This document shows positions 1-11,543 of a DNA stretch of 64,000 nucleotides, piece after piece. The notes beneath the pieces are model-generated. The model saw only the letters and a list, made by a program, of their open reading frames with translations. It had not been told where the DNA came from and ran no database searches. Position 1 is the first letter of the stretch; each line of letters opens with the position of its first letter. Made by a program: the position numbers and the translations under genes. Source of the DNA: Gymnorhina tibicen (taxonomy: Eukaryota; Chordata; Aves; Passeriformes; Artamidae); NCBI GenBank assembly GCA_013399875.1, contig VXAZ01018984.1, positions 3,602,935 through 3,666,934 of the forward strand, in the 5' to 3' direction.

Positions 1-1141
1 ACAGAAGTAAATTTTTGTGATGCATTTCTCTATTTTTTTGTATTTATTCTCATTTTTATAAACAGTTACTTGCAGCAAGCCGCTAAAACTCACTTCTATT
101 TTTCTCTTATTATAGCACGTATTACAAAAATGAAGTACAAGTATATACTGTACCTTGTTTTACCTGTAAGGAACACACACCTGACAAAAGGCAATCTTCA
201 CATCCAGAGTAGGTTCACCACAATAATACAAGAAATGGCGGCTCATAAATACCTGCAATCAAAGAAAAGTAGACATAGAAATCTTGTCTGGCTGCTGATG
301 TGCAAGTATGATGCAGCTCTAGCCACATTTGGATTTTAAAACCAACCTGAGCTGTTACCCAGCTTGTGAAAAACAAAAATGTTGTAACACTGAACTGTAA
401 AAAAGCTTTACATTCTTTCTGATGCTTGTCAAGGTTACGGCCCCAAATATGACTTGGTTATGTCTGGAAAACTTTACAGTAACTGGTGCCATTAACTCAC
501 AGTTTATCATGTCACTTGCATATTCCTGCACCAACAGAAAAAAAAAAAAAAAATCAGGTCGATAATGTTCTAAACAATGTGGGAATAGGAAATAGTTATT
601 ATTATGGGGAGGAAAAAACCAAGTCCTAAGTTGACAAGTACTAGGAAAGTTATAGAAGTAGAAAGACTAATTACATCACTGTATAAATTCATGGCACAAT
701 CACTTTGTGAACATCCCATGTAGTTCTAGTTCTGGTCTTAACATTCTACCACCAGAAAAGCTACAGAAAAGGGCAGTAAGAAGGGTCCAAAAAGCAAATA
801 GAGATTCCTTACATGAAACAACCACACAGACTGGGGATATATTTTTTTTTAGTCTAGAAAAGAACTGTCTGAGTGGAAATATGCTGCAGATCCCTAAAAT
901 GGGTGGTATACTGAAAAATTATTTTCCATTTTTCTTTTCAAATAAAAGAAATATGTGTCACCAAGTTACGTTATCAGAGTTAGAATCAATGATAGGAGAT
1001 AATTCTTCATCCACTGTTTTGTCACAGTGAAACTTTCTATCTTGTGTTGCTGAGGAAGCCAGAAGTCAACATAAGCACCAATATGAATAAGCAAATTCAC
1101 ATAAGAAGAAACCTGCTGAAGGCTATTAACCTCGAAAATGC

Positions 1142-1170
1142 CACCCCTGACTCAAGACACCCCTGAGTCA
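1142..1170. promoter_or_regulatory. paired AP-1-like sites in a 13-bp tandem repeat
   Basis: CACCCCTGACTCA (1142-1154) is followed after three bases by CACCCCTGAGTCA (1158-1170), matching at 12 of 13 positions. Each copy contains a perfect AP-1/TRE heptamer: TGACTCA at 1148-1154 and TGAGTCA at 1164-1170. The starts are 16 bp apart. AP-1 (Fos/Jun) family factors bind this heptamer. Whether this copy is functional is inference; a seven-base motif alone is common, but two perfect copies inside a small duplication are less so. Confidence 0.4.
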
Positions 1171-2027
1171 CAGTCTGCTGCTCCACACTCAGCCTATTTC
1201 TGGATTTCCCAGACATCTGATCCTGGCCCAGGGAGCCAAAGACCAGACTAGACAGGCCTCCCTGTGCACCCCATTACAGCTGTTTTAATTTAGCTCCACG
1301 GCACCACATCCAGCTCTGCCTAACCAATCCTTTCCTGGCTATGTTCTAGCACGGCACATTAATGAAAAACACCCACAGCAATGTTATCAGGCTAAAATAG
1401 GTGGCTATGTCACAAGATTTTGGAGCACATCGATTCTTCTGCATGACTCCAAAAAACCACAAAAAACCCAGCCAAACACTCAAAGCAACAACAAAAACCT
1501 GTTAACAGTACAATGAAAAAACCAGCAACTTCTAGCTAAAATTAGGCAAATAATATACAACTTCATGTTTTTCCTTTAAATATAAGCTCATCGTAAAGAC
1601 GTAAAAATCAAAACAACACAGCTCTCCAATCATCACTCCATAAAGTCATGATTCTGAAGCACTGTGTAGCTACTTATGGCACTTGTCTTCAATAGGAACA
1701 ATTAACTAACTTCAAGTGTAAATGGCCCTGAACAAGTCAAGACTTAACATGGAGTAAGTTCAACTCACACCAACTGATCAGGAGTAAAGAACCTACAAGA
1801 AAGTATTCACCAATACTTGCCAACTTCAATGCATCATGTGCTCCCACACGTGTTTAATTTTTAATGAATGAATGTATGAATAATCCTGTTATGAAAGCAA
1901 GTTTATGACCTTTTCTGCATCACGTTACAGTGCCTGAGATTGCTGTCTCACTGCCCAGTGAGTCATTACCAGTCTCACATCCCACAGAGGGTTTATAATA
2001 GTTTATATTAGAAGCAAAAGAAAAAGG

Positions 2028-2070
2028 AAGCTTTTTTTTTTAAAAAAAAAAAAAATAAGAAAAAAAGCTT
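2028..2070. repeat. poly-T/poly-A inverted repeat
   Basis: AAGC followed by an eleven-base T run, then a fourteen-base A run, then TAAG and a further A run ending in AAGCTT. The two outer AAGCTT-flanked arms can pair to form an AT hairpin. It resembles two oppositely oriented A-tails, but no body of a retro-element is recognisable on either side. Confidence 0.7.
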
Positions 2071-2519
2071 TTACCATTAGTCATATTGTCAATGATTTCT
2101 GGAAAGCCAGCAGGTAATTACACTGTCATGTTGCAGATATATACACTGGCTGTATACATTATATTGCTATAATAATCAATGACTGAAATGCCAATAGCCA
2201 TGACACACCACGTTCAAGACAGAGCCTAATGGTGGAAAGTGAAGAAAGGAAGAGAAGAAAATCGGGGGAATTTGGTTTCTCCCTGAATTTGCTGTGAGGG
2301 TCTATTGAGAAGACACACTTTGCATTATAAGTGCATTACTATCCATACCCAGCTCCTCAGCTGTCCACAGGAATCACTGTAACTGTTAATAGTCACCCTG
2401 GGCAGAACAACAGACTGGTGAGTTTTATGAACTGGAATACATTCTGGAATTTATTATGTTGTCCTTGTGTGCAGTTAGTGCTTATAAAACAATAGAAGCA
2501 TGATGTGTTTTAATGGCCT

Positions 2520-2835
2520 AGATCAACACCCATATTCCTTTGTACGTGAGATACACCGAATGAGTCGCTACGGAGCTGAGCTCCTCCAGCTGTACAACAG
2601 GAATGAATGCCGCCTTTCCGTGGCACAGGAAGGTGTACCCAGGACAGAACAGACTTGAGTCCATGTTTTACACAGTGTTTATTGAATTCATACAAAATTC
2701 CCTTCGGTGCCCCATAAGTAATCACACACGTATGTAGCTTCTAATTCCTTCAGGCAGCAAATACATTCACAGCCAGCCGCACAGATCTCCTTGATCACGT
2801 CTCCTCTGGTGCGAGCTGACACCACATCACTCGAG
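2520..2835. other. CpG-enriched patch, possible exon or 3' end (unidentified)
   Basis: About a dozen CpG dinucleotides fall within about 315 bp, while the neighbouring kilobases have very few. An open frame runs on each strand: plus 2500-2658, 52 residues starting MMCFNGLDQHPYSF; minus 2849 down to 2688, 53 residues ending CDYLWGTEGNFV before TGA. On the minus strand an AATAAA hexamer (2683-2678) lies five bases after that stop. It is followed by an AACATGG stretch and a GT-rich tract, the layout of a polyadenylation site. I recognise neither peptide. No convincing splice acceptor or upstream exon was found, so this could be a real terminal exon, a decayed retro-copy, a small regulatory CpG patch or chance. 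Confidence 0.25.
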
Positions 2836-5800
2836 ATGTTTAAGAAGTGTCAGAATAAAGAACTGGCCTGATGCTGAGATAATTGTGTTACAACATAAAG
2901 CAGTTATAAAACAAGGAGCTACTGAGACAAACAGCATCACTCACCAGGCTTTGGAGCTTTACGTGAGAGCATAAGCATCCAATATTTCTTTACCCCACTT
3001 CTGGCAATTTACCTTTTCAATCTTGACTGAAATCACCCAAGGGGGGAAGAACTGGGAGAACGGAACAGTGTTGATGAAATAAAACACTCTGGGAATCTAG
3101 AGACTGCAGTAGCATCACAGGGAGAAATCCTGTGTGTGAAACACTAACACCACAATTGGATCCCAAATCTTCATCACAATCAAGGCATCTGTATGCCAGA
3201 ACCCGTAAAAGCATACAAGACTCAGCAGCAAATACATGATCTACTTTCGGGCAAAACAAAACTAGGAGGCAATAAAATCAGGAGGAGGAAAGTAGACATG
3301 AAGGCAAGATAAAGAAAGTCCTGGAAATCACCTGAGCTGTAGAGTGGCAAAGCTCCCATGGGAACTGCTGGCTGAAACCACTGAGGCTTGGCCTCTACCT
3401 AGCCTGCTCCTTTGCCATCCTCTTCTTCACTCCACTCTTCCTCCCTTATGGAAAGCTGTTCTTCAAAACAGAATGCAGACTAAAGACATGCCCAAATTTC
3501 AGGCATGAACTTCTCTTTACCTGCAGTGCTCCTATCAAATCTTCCTTTTCTGTACAAGGACTTTTTACTTTTAATAATGGTTATCTGTCTCTCCAGGGGT
3601 CAGGAGGATTATCTCATTATTAGTCAAACAGCTCCTTGAAGACTGAAAGGATTAAATCAATACTATTAGTATAATTACTGAGAGCAGAGAAGAAACCATG
3701 CAATGAGAGCAGTTAAAACAGACTAGAAAACCAACAGTAGCTATAGTTCTCAAATATAGCCTCCCACAGTAAATCTTTCTGCTTGTCCTTGAATTCTTTC
3801 CTCGCCCTCAGTGCTGTATGATATTGGTACCCAGGGAATGTCCGGGCAATTTGGCCCAGTCAGATTAAATCTTTTGGCCCAGGGAGTGTTGTTCCCTACC
3901 CAGGCTGCACTGTCGTTCAGATAAGTGGCTCCTGGATCATGGACAGTGAGGCTGTGTTTGCCTTAAGCCTAAGAGATGCAAACCTCAAGTCTGAGGGGTC
4001 TGGGCTGTTGCTGTGCTGGTCCAAGGAGAGCCCAAGCGCTTGCACCCACCATGTTGAGCTCTTTTAGCTGTAAAAAGCATCACAGTCACTTTCTTTTGAG
4101 AAAATACTTTCATGATAGTTTCTCATCCCCGCATGTCCAAATCAACAGACATATCCCTCATGCCCAAATGGATAGTGCCTCTGCCTGCCACAGTATATTT
4201 AAAGCTTTTGTGAAAGTTCAGAAGGCCAGTGTTGATCCTCAGGAAAGTTCCATGTAACTTTTTTATTCAGAGAGATGAAGGAGCCAGCTGCCCTGCTGCA
4301 ATATTGCTTTCCTCATCACAGCCCAGGCAGGCAGGGCTGCTCATCTCAGCCCACAGCACGACCATCTGTGTCAAATGCACTGATCCAGGGCTGAAACAAG
4401 GTTCTTCATGAGGAAAAACTGCAGCAGCTGTTTGACCTGTATTTAAACCAGTGCTTCTGTACTTGAAATGAATATCCCAAACTAGCCCTGGTGCTGTTCT
4501 CACCACCTCCCATGCTCCTGAGACTATACTCCAAGAGGTATTTACCTGCCCTACAACAAAACAAAATGGAAACAAATACTTAAGATCCTAATTTAAAAAG
4601 TAGCCCCACATGGAATTAAAAAAAAAAAAATTAGAAGTGCAAGTTCCAATTTAAACAGGAATCAAATGGCAGCTGGAGATAAAGTAAACAGAACTACTTG
4701 TATGTAAAGCTTCACTAGATTTAAGCCCAGCACAGAGTGGCTGCAAACTGGAAGGCTGTAAAAGAATCACAGGACATCCACCAATAAAATGCTATAATCT
4801 CTGCTCAGTCCCATCAATTTTGATAATCTCAATCATAAGGAGAAGCAATATATATTCATATCAAGTAATCAAATCCAGCATTTCTGTTTATTTGATATCA
4901 CCACCCAAATATATGACGTGCACAATGGGTACAGTGAATGTGCTCCCTACCTTCACTGACATGTAGCTCTCTGCTTGAGCTACAAAAGGAGAATTAAAGT
5001 ATTTATTACTACCTCATTACATTTCATTCATGAACATGAAGATTCAGAGCATGAAAAAAATTAATGAAATAGCACCATCATTTAAAGTTATTTAAAAAAC
5101 CCATCCTGCCCTAATTCACTGAGAAGGGGCAATTGATCAATTCAGTTGTCACTTAAAAACCTTCTTGAAAAACACTAACGTTCAAAGATTAACATTTATG
5201 AATTATTAATGCTTCCTGTTTTGAAAATGTGTTTGAATAATTTCATGCACTTCCAGTACTGGAATTACTCCCTATTTTATCTGAAAATACGTACTCTCAC
5301 CACAGTATCTTAGAAGTTCTCTGAAGCTTTCAGTTATACTCTCAGTCCTGTAACCGTATTTTCCCTTTGCTGAAACTCGGCTATTCCGCCCTGTGTAAAC
5401 AACAAGAAGAGTGTAGGAAATAATGAAGACCTGACCAAACTCACACAGCATGACAAAGTTTGCCAGCAGAGAATGGCAATGTCTGATCCCCAAACTCCTA
5501 CACAATTCAAACGCGGATTCTGACATCTTTAACACGCTGGATCAAGAAAGAAGTCCTGCAATTCGCCAACATTTTTCATATAATTGCTGCCAGTTCTAGT
5601 AGGCATATATATGGTCAAATATCCTATCAAATTGGTCTTCAGGGTCCAAATCTTTAGGCTTACCAGCAATTTTTATATAACTTTTTTTCTTTCAGATCTA
5701 ATGTACAGCACTGCAACAGGAGACCACTGCTTAACAAGAACCTTCAAGACACCTCAGAGGATAAATATGAACCGAAATTTGCAAGTGGATTAATAACACT

Positions 5801-7324
5801 CAAGAAGAATGTTTCTACTGCAAAAGACCGCTTTTCTGTTGTGTCTACACTCCCATTTTAATTATTCTTGGAATAACCAGGGAAAGCAGTGGTGTGCACA
5901 GTGTAATTATTAAGGCTATATCCCAGCAGAAACAGATCATCTTCTACCGGGATGAGAAGCGATGGCGTGTTAAAATTCACAAGAATCACTCAAGTAGCTC
6001 TAAAACTGAGCTGCTGGAAGAGAGAGTGAAAAGGAAAAAATTTAGGAGTAGCACTGAAAAGGAAATATATACCAAGCAAAAAAGAACAAACAAACTGAAA
6101 GGACAAAGGACTGATAAGCAGATATTTCTAATGATCACAGCTCACATGCAGAAGAGAGGAACAAATGAGCTCTTGGCCTTGCTACCAACTTCTCGTTTTT
6201 TCTCCAGCCAGTTATTACGAGTGAGAATTCCTCACCTGACAATATTTGGTCTGAATGCCCAAGCTATAAAGTCCAAGATTTCACATCCAGAGGTAATACT
6301 TACTGTTATGAACAGATATTATCAGGAAAAGAGCCTACTCCAGCAAGATGCTGCAGCAGATTAATTAGTCAAAGTTTATGATGATCTTGTCATAATCTCT
6401 CATGACATCTTTTAATTTGCAGCTGAATATCTTCACTCCCTGAAAAAATCCTAGCCACTTCCTAGAGGCATTAAATTACACTTTGATGTTGGAAGCAGCT
6501 CTGAATTTGCATGGGATGAAACTGGAGTGGTGAGTGTGCAAGACCATGGCTACTACTGTCAGCAAAAAAATGAAGAAAAGCTAATTGGAAAGAGATGAGC
6601 ACAGTAAAACACTACCTGCCTCACATAAGATAAAAATCTTTACCACAATGGTGAAAGCAAGATTTTTCTTTTTATTTTAATGCATTTTTTCCTATTGTGG
6701 CACTTGTTTTTAATCTGCTTTCTCATTCTGAGGTAAAAAAAAAAGTTAAAAAATTGAGGTGTCTCAGCACAGCTGAAGGAAAAATTCTGCCCTCTCAGAA
6801 ATTTGTTTTTCTCTATTAAAAAAATAAAATCAATATAAAGCTGATCCTTAGATAAATGTCAGTGGCAAAGCTGCCTGAAGGTATGTACTGAATCACATCA
6901 AAACTATTTTTAATACACTCCCAAGTCAACCTCCAAACCTAATTCAAATTCAGTTACATTTGTCTTCAACACAGATGTCCCTGGCACTTTATGACTGGTG
7001 AAAATGACCTGTATTTTATAGAACACATAGAGAAAAATACTTAATTATTGTCTGCATCAAGCAAAATCAAGAAAATTAATAGATTTGAATAAATTATATC
7101 TTTTAAGTTTGAATAGTTTGGAATTAATTTCCGATTAGTTGAACTGTTTCCTATAGTAAAGTATGCATGTTGGAGATATGAAAAGCTGTTCAGGACTGTG
7201 GAATAACTTGCTCAGCTGCAACATCTGTATTTATCATCACAGCTTTAAAAGGACTGTGTAAATGGCCACTGAACCGAGCCAGCTAATTCACACCTCACGG
7301 TTATTCAGGAACACAGCCAAAAAA

Positions 7325-7440
7325 TCACTCACATTGGAAGGGACCTTAGGACAGCTATAATCCAAATTTTGTAATCTAAAGGATCGGGACAGTTGCTTCA
7401 GCTGTTCGCAAAGTTAGGGTGCTCAATCCCTGCCTTGGTT
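7325..7440 (-). mobile_element. decayed CR1 LINE fragment (3' end region)
   Basis: AATCACTCACATTGGAAGGG plus CCTTAGGACAG, then a TCCAA-containing stretch and, later, GGGTGCTCAATCCCTGCCTTGG, follow the order of the reverse complement of the CR1 tail: AATCATAGAAT, GGTTGGAAGGGACCTT, the AGTCCAA stretch, and GGTTGCTCAAAGCCCCATCCAACCTGGCCTTG. Identity is low, so the boundaries are approximate and the call could be wrong beyond the first 30 bases. Confidence 0.4.
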
Positions 7441-10400
7441 TGTATTTACATATTAATACAGTAGCCACACAACTAGAAACACTATTACTCTAAAAAATGT
7501 AAGAGGCTTAGTTCTGGAGTGCAAGGCTGTGGCCATGAGCAGATTACACTGTAAATTCTGCAGCTACAAAACAGCTTATTTCTCAAACAACTAAAATACA
7601 GATTCATTTGCTTCTGAAAAGCTTTTCCCCCTTCTAAGCTTTAACATTTGCAAATTTTAATTACTCCTGTAACAAAGCACTACTAGAACAACTCATCTCC
7701 AGGATCCAAGCAGGATTTATTGCAAAATCTCTGCAAGCTGTTAATATCAAATGGCAGTTACATATTGTTTTACAAAACACACAAAATATTATGATACTTT
7801 CTGGCTTCTTTTGATTAAAACCCTAAATATATGAGAAAAAAAAATTCTTAATGCAGTAAGAAAATGCCTTCTGTTTCTGATGATCAATAACTAATAACAT
7901 GATGCAAGACTGGAAAGAACAGCTTGTCTGCTGCTGGACTGTGGCCATCTCACCTGTGCTGCTGTTGTTTAGAATGTATCATGCTAGTGCAGAATGGCTA
8001 AAGAGAGAAACACCCCTTTGATTTAGGCAGGCACAAACCCAGCAGTGGGTGTTTCCTTGCTGCAGTCTAGCTGTAGTTAATGCTGGGTAAAAGTTCTTCA
8101 AAGCATAAGGAATAATAATGATAATTATTTATCCACTGAATGCGGTTAAAGTTCCAGAGTCTCACAAAACAATGGGAGATGAACTATTTAAAGAAAGCCT
8201 ATCTGCTGTTGCCAAGGGGTGTTGCTGCAAGTGCCATTTGTTTTTCCATACTGAACACCAGAAATACAGTAGATGATTAATGCAAAAATACAGAATCATG
8301 AAGGCTATTGTTAGTTTCCTCTTATAATGATAACTACAAACTAGCACATTAAGAAAAAATCTACAGTTTTGTGAACTTAGACTGGACAGGTACGGAGTGA
8401 TCACAACCAAGTCATGTTCTTTTCAAGTTTTTATATAAAAGTAAACCAAGGAGAAGCATGTTAAAACACAAAAGGTAATCGTCACAGCAAAAGTAATTTC
8501 TTTCCTTTGGTTCTCTTTGTCCTGTAGAATTGGAACAAAGTGACTTTGATGAAGCTAGGGGATAGGAATTTCTTTGGTGAGAAAAAAAGGAGCCTAAGAG
8601 GCAAAGTCTGCAATTTTCTAGACAAACCATTTGGGAACAGAGAAAGCCGAAACCAAAACAGGCTATTTCATAATCCCTCCCTCCTCACTGCCACTAAGAC
8701 ACAGAGACACTGGCTCATCCATCTTTCTGGCTGCAGGGAAAGTCTCCCTGTTATGGGTAAACAACAATTTGGAGTTGATTTTTCCAGGCACAGGCCCACA
8801 GCACCACTTAAAAGCATGAGTGCCCTCAGAGTTACATAGAAATGCTGTAACTGATTAAAGCAGAGCTGAAGTGCAGACATTTTAGACAAACAGGTGACTC
8901 TGCCTCTCGTATTCTCAGGCTGCTCAGGAAAGTTCTCAGAAATATTTGACTCTGCTGAGGAACCAGAGTTCAGAGACAGGCATAAAAGGCTTTCAAAATC
9001 TGCACAAACATGCAAGGTCCAACACCTCCTATGAAATCAAGATTTTCACAGGTACTGAATGTAATTCAAATGTGAAATTACATCAAAAACTGTATTATTT
9101 TTTGTGTCTCAACTCCCCTCAGAGCTGGGAAAAGGGGCAAACAGCAACATATATGAGTGTCTGACCCAGTAAGCCAAGGGGGCTAAGGACAATAAAGGAA
9201 CAAACTTAATCGACCTGGGTACACCAGATGGATTGAGGACTTCTCTCCCCCAAAACACTACCATTAATAAGGGGAGGTATACCCCAGAAAGAACAAGCTG
9301 AGCATCCTTGAGATAGTCCTTACCACCAGAACTCTGTGGTGAGTAGTGCAAGGAATCACCAGGGAAAGAAAGACTGAAGGAAACATTAAATGACAAACCT
9401 ATGTATTACTTTGAAAGAATTTGGACTGGAGTATCCAAGATGAGTATCACAAAGTGATATATTGACATGAAAAGGGTAAACACCTATTTTACATGAATAC
9501 GTTTACTAAAGAATATAAGAAGTACAGGAACACAACCTTATCTTACTTTTGATTCCCTAAATGTAAGTGCAAGAGCAATTCTCAAGCTCTTCCTTTTAGA
9601 ACCTTCTTATGTAATTTTTAGAATGCTACAATCCATAGCTTGCTCTTCTAATGATTTTGACTTCTTTTTCAGCTGTGACTAAATTACCAGAGCTCTTCCA
9701 CAGCTAGAAACCTTGTGATGTCCATAGCGCCAAGCTTTCTTTAGGCTCACAAGAAAATAGCGAGATAAATACGCTTCATTTTGTCCAGACTTTCACACTT
9801 GATTAACTCTATTCCCTATAAATCATTAACCTACCTGCCTGATACCCATCCCAGTTAGACTACAAGCTTGAAGAGTATAAACACTGCACATTCTGCAAAT
9901 CTTCGTGCACACAAGCTATCAGATCAGTAGCAATAATAATCACACCCCTTACATGTGTTCATAATGCTCCTGGTCATCTGAAGAAGAGAAAGCTCTTAAG
10001 GGAGATATAAACCCAAATGCCCTTTTTGTTCTAGGAAAATCTCAACCATTTATTGCGTGTGCCCAAGGCATAAAGGCTTCCTAGAGCTCCCATGGGGACA
10101 GTGCAGCTTTGCATTAGCCTCAGTGGAGGCCCGTGCTCATAAAGCATAACAGGGCCCTTGCACAATCCCACTGGAGCACTGGCATTTACTGTCCTAAACT
10201 GGAAATGTAAACATGAATGAAAAAAAAGTAGAACTCAGTCATATGCCAGAGCTCTAGAGTTTGGGATTAAGGTTTCAAGGCTTTACCCATGAGTTTGGTT
10301 TTGGGTTTTTTTTGGTGGCAGCCTTTATCAAGGGCTCAGCAGGGGATCGTTTTCTGTCTCTGAAACATCTGTTGGCCACTAAAATCCCAATTACACTTAG

Positions 10401-10629
10401 GTCTTTTCTTGCAGCAGGCAAGGGATATGCACTACAAGAAGGCAATTGCAGTTTGAGTGAGCAACAGACCAGCGAATGTAAGGGTTGCTGCAGTCACTTC
10501 TAGTGCTTTCACACTTCAACTACAAATGTAAACTCTCCTGAACTAGGCAGAAGCTACAGCACCTTGCTTACTTTAACTCTTTTGCTACCTTCTAGGCTTC
10601 TAAACAGGTATGAAATACTATGAAAAACA

Positions 10630-10660
10630 TGTATATATAAAATATATGAATATATAAAAT
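10630..10660. repeat. TA-rich low-complexity tract
   Basis: Alternating TATATA and AAATATATGAATATATAAAAT. It is simple sequence with no further structure. Confidence 0.7.
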
Positions 10661-11499
10661 ACATTCATGCATTTCCTTGTTCTCTTGAACCTCGCAAAGG
10701 CCACATGTCCAGAAAGCACAACCAGCCAGCTCTGCTGCCTGCTTTTCAGGGCCAAGCTGAAAACACTGCACTGAAAGACCCTGATTCCCTGTATCACAAG
10801 TTAGTTTGAGCCTGCTTCCTAAACAAGAGCAGATGCTCGGAGAATCGGATATGACTGACCCTAAGTGTTTTCCGATATTTCCAGCTCCCATAGACACTAA
10901 ATATAAGATAAATCAACTTAAAGCCAACTGACCTGACATCACTCGCAAGGAATTATCCCGCTGTGAGACAGCTGATTGATTCCTCGTCTCCATTTCAAAA
11001 TGGTAGCGTGAGCTACTGCAACATGCAGTGAATGCCATGAAGCTGCTCCGTACAAAAATGACTCGCTATCCATGAAAGATAACTGAATTTAGACAAAAAA
11101 TTTTCTTCCCATGGTTTCCAGCCTCCTGTAGACTACAGGATGGTTTTCACACCCTATGCTACATAAATCCCTTGCAATAATGTGCATAGTAAATGTATTT
11201 CCAAGGTAATTGACTGTTTACTGCAAACGTGGTGATAAAACCACACATTTTAGGCCTCTCCCCTCTTCCAAGTACAGTGTACCATGCAAAAGTAAGATCT
11301 AGATGTTATACAAAAAAAGGTTCTTTTTTAAAGACCTCAGGAGTTCCTCCACGCACATTTGACAGATAATAAAACAAAGGCACTAGAAAATAAATTATAT
11401 GTTCACTCAGTCAGGAATAGGGGCTTGGATGCCTGGCCTTAATCCACCTACTGAAAATTAATATAAATAAGAAAGGTCAAATTCCTAAACAAAACAAAA

Positions 11500-11543
11500 G
11501 TTAAGGAAGATTGTGTTTCTGTTAAGGAAGACTTAACAGAAAC
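11500..11543. repeat. 12-bp perfect hairpin with nested direct repeat
   Basis: GTTTCTGTTAAG (11515-11526) and CTTAACAGAAAC (11532-11543) are perfect reverse complements separated by GAAGA. In addition GTTAAGGAAGA occurs twice in direct orientation (11500-11510 and 11521-11531). The hairpin is short and AT-rich; no known element is recognised. Confidence 0.75.

Larger units (their letters stand above)
1..7324. other. non-coding AT-rich unique sequence
   Basis: No gene or recognisable transposon is seen. The stretch holds a 16-base A run (538-553), a paired AP-1-like motif (1142-1170), a short TGAA-type repeat (1863-1882), a T/A hairpin (2028-2070), a CpG-enriched patch (2520-2835) and a 13-base A run (4618-4630). 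The longest open frame of the window, 156 codons at 5894-6364 on the plus strand, lies here. It is lysine/glutamine/serine-rich, as expected from translating A-rich DNA, and I recognise no domain in it. It is not called as a gene. A single further AP-1 site (TGAGTCA) is at 1959-1965. Confidence 0.7.
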
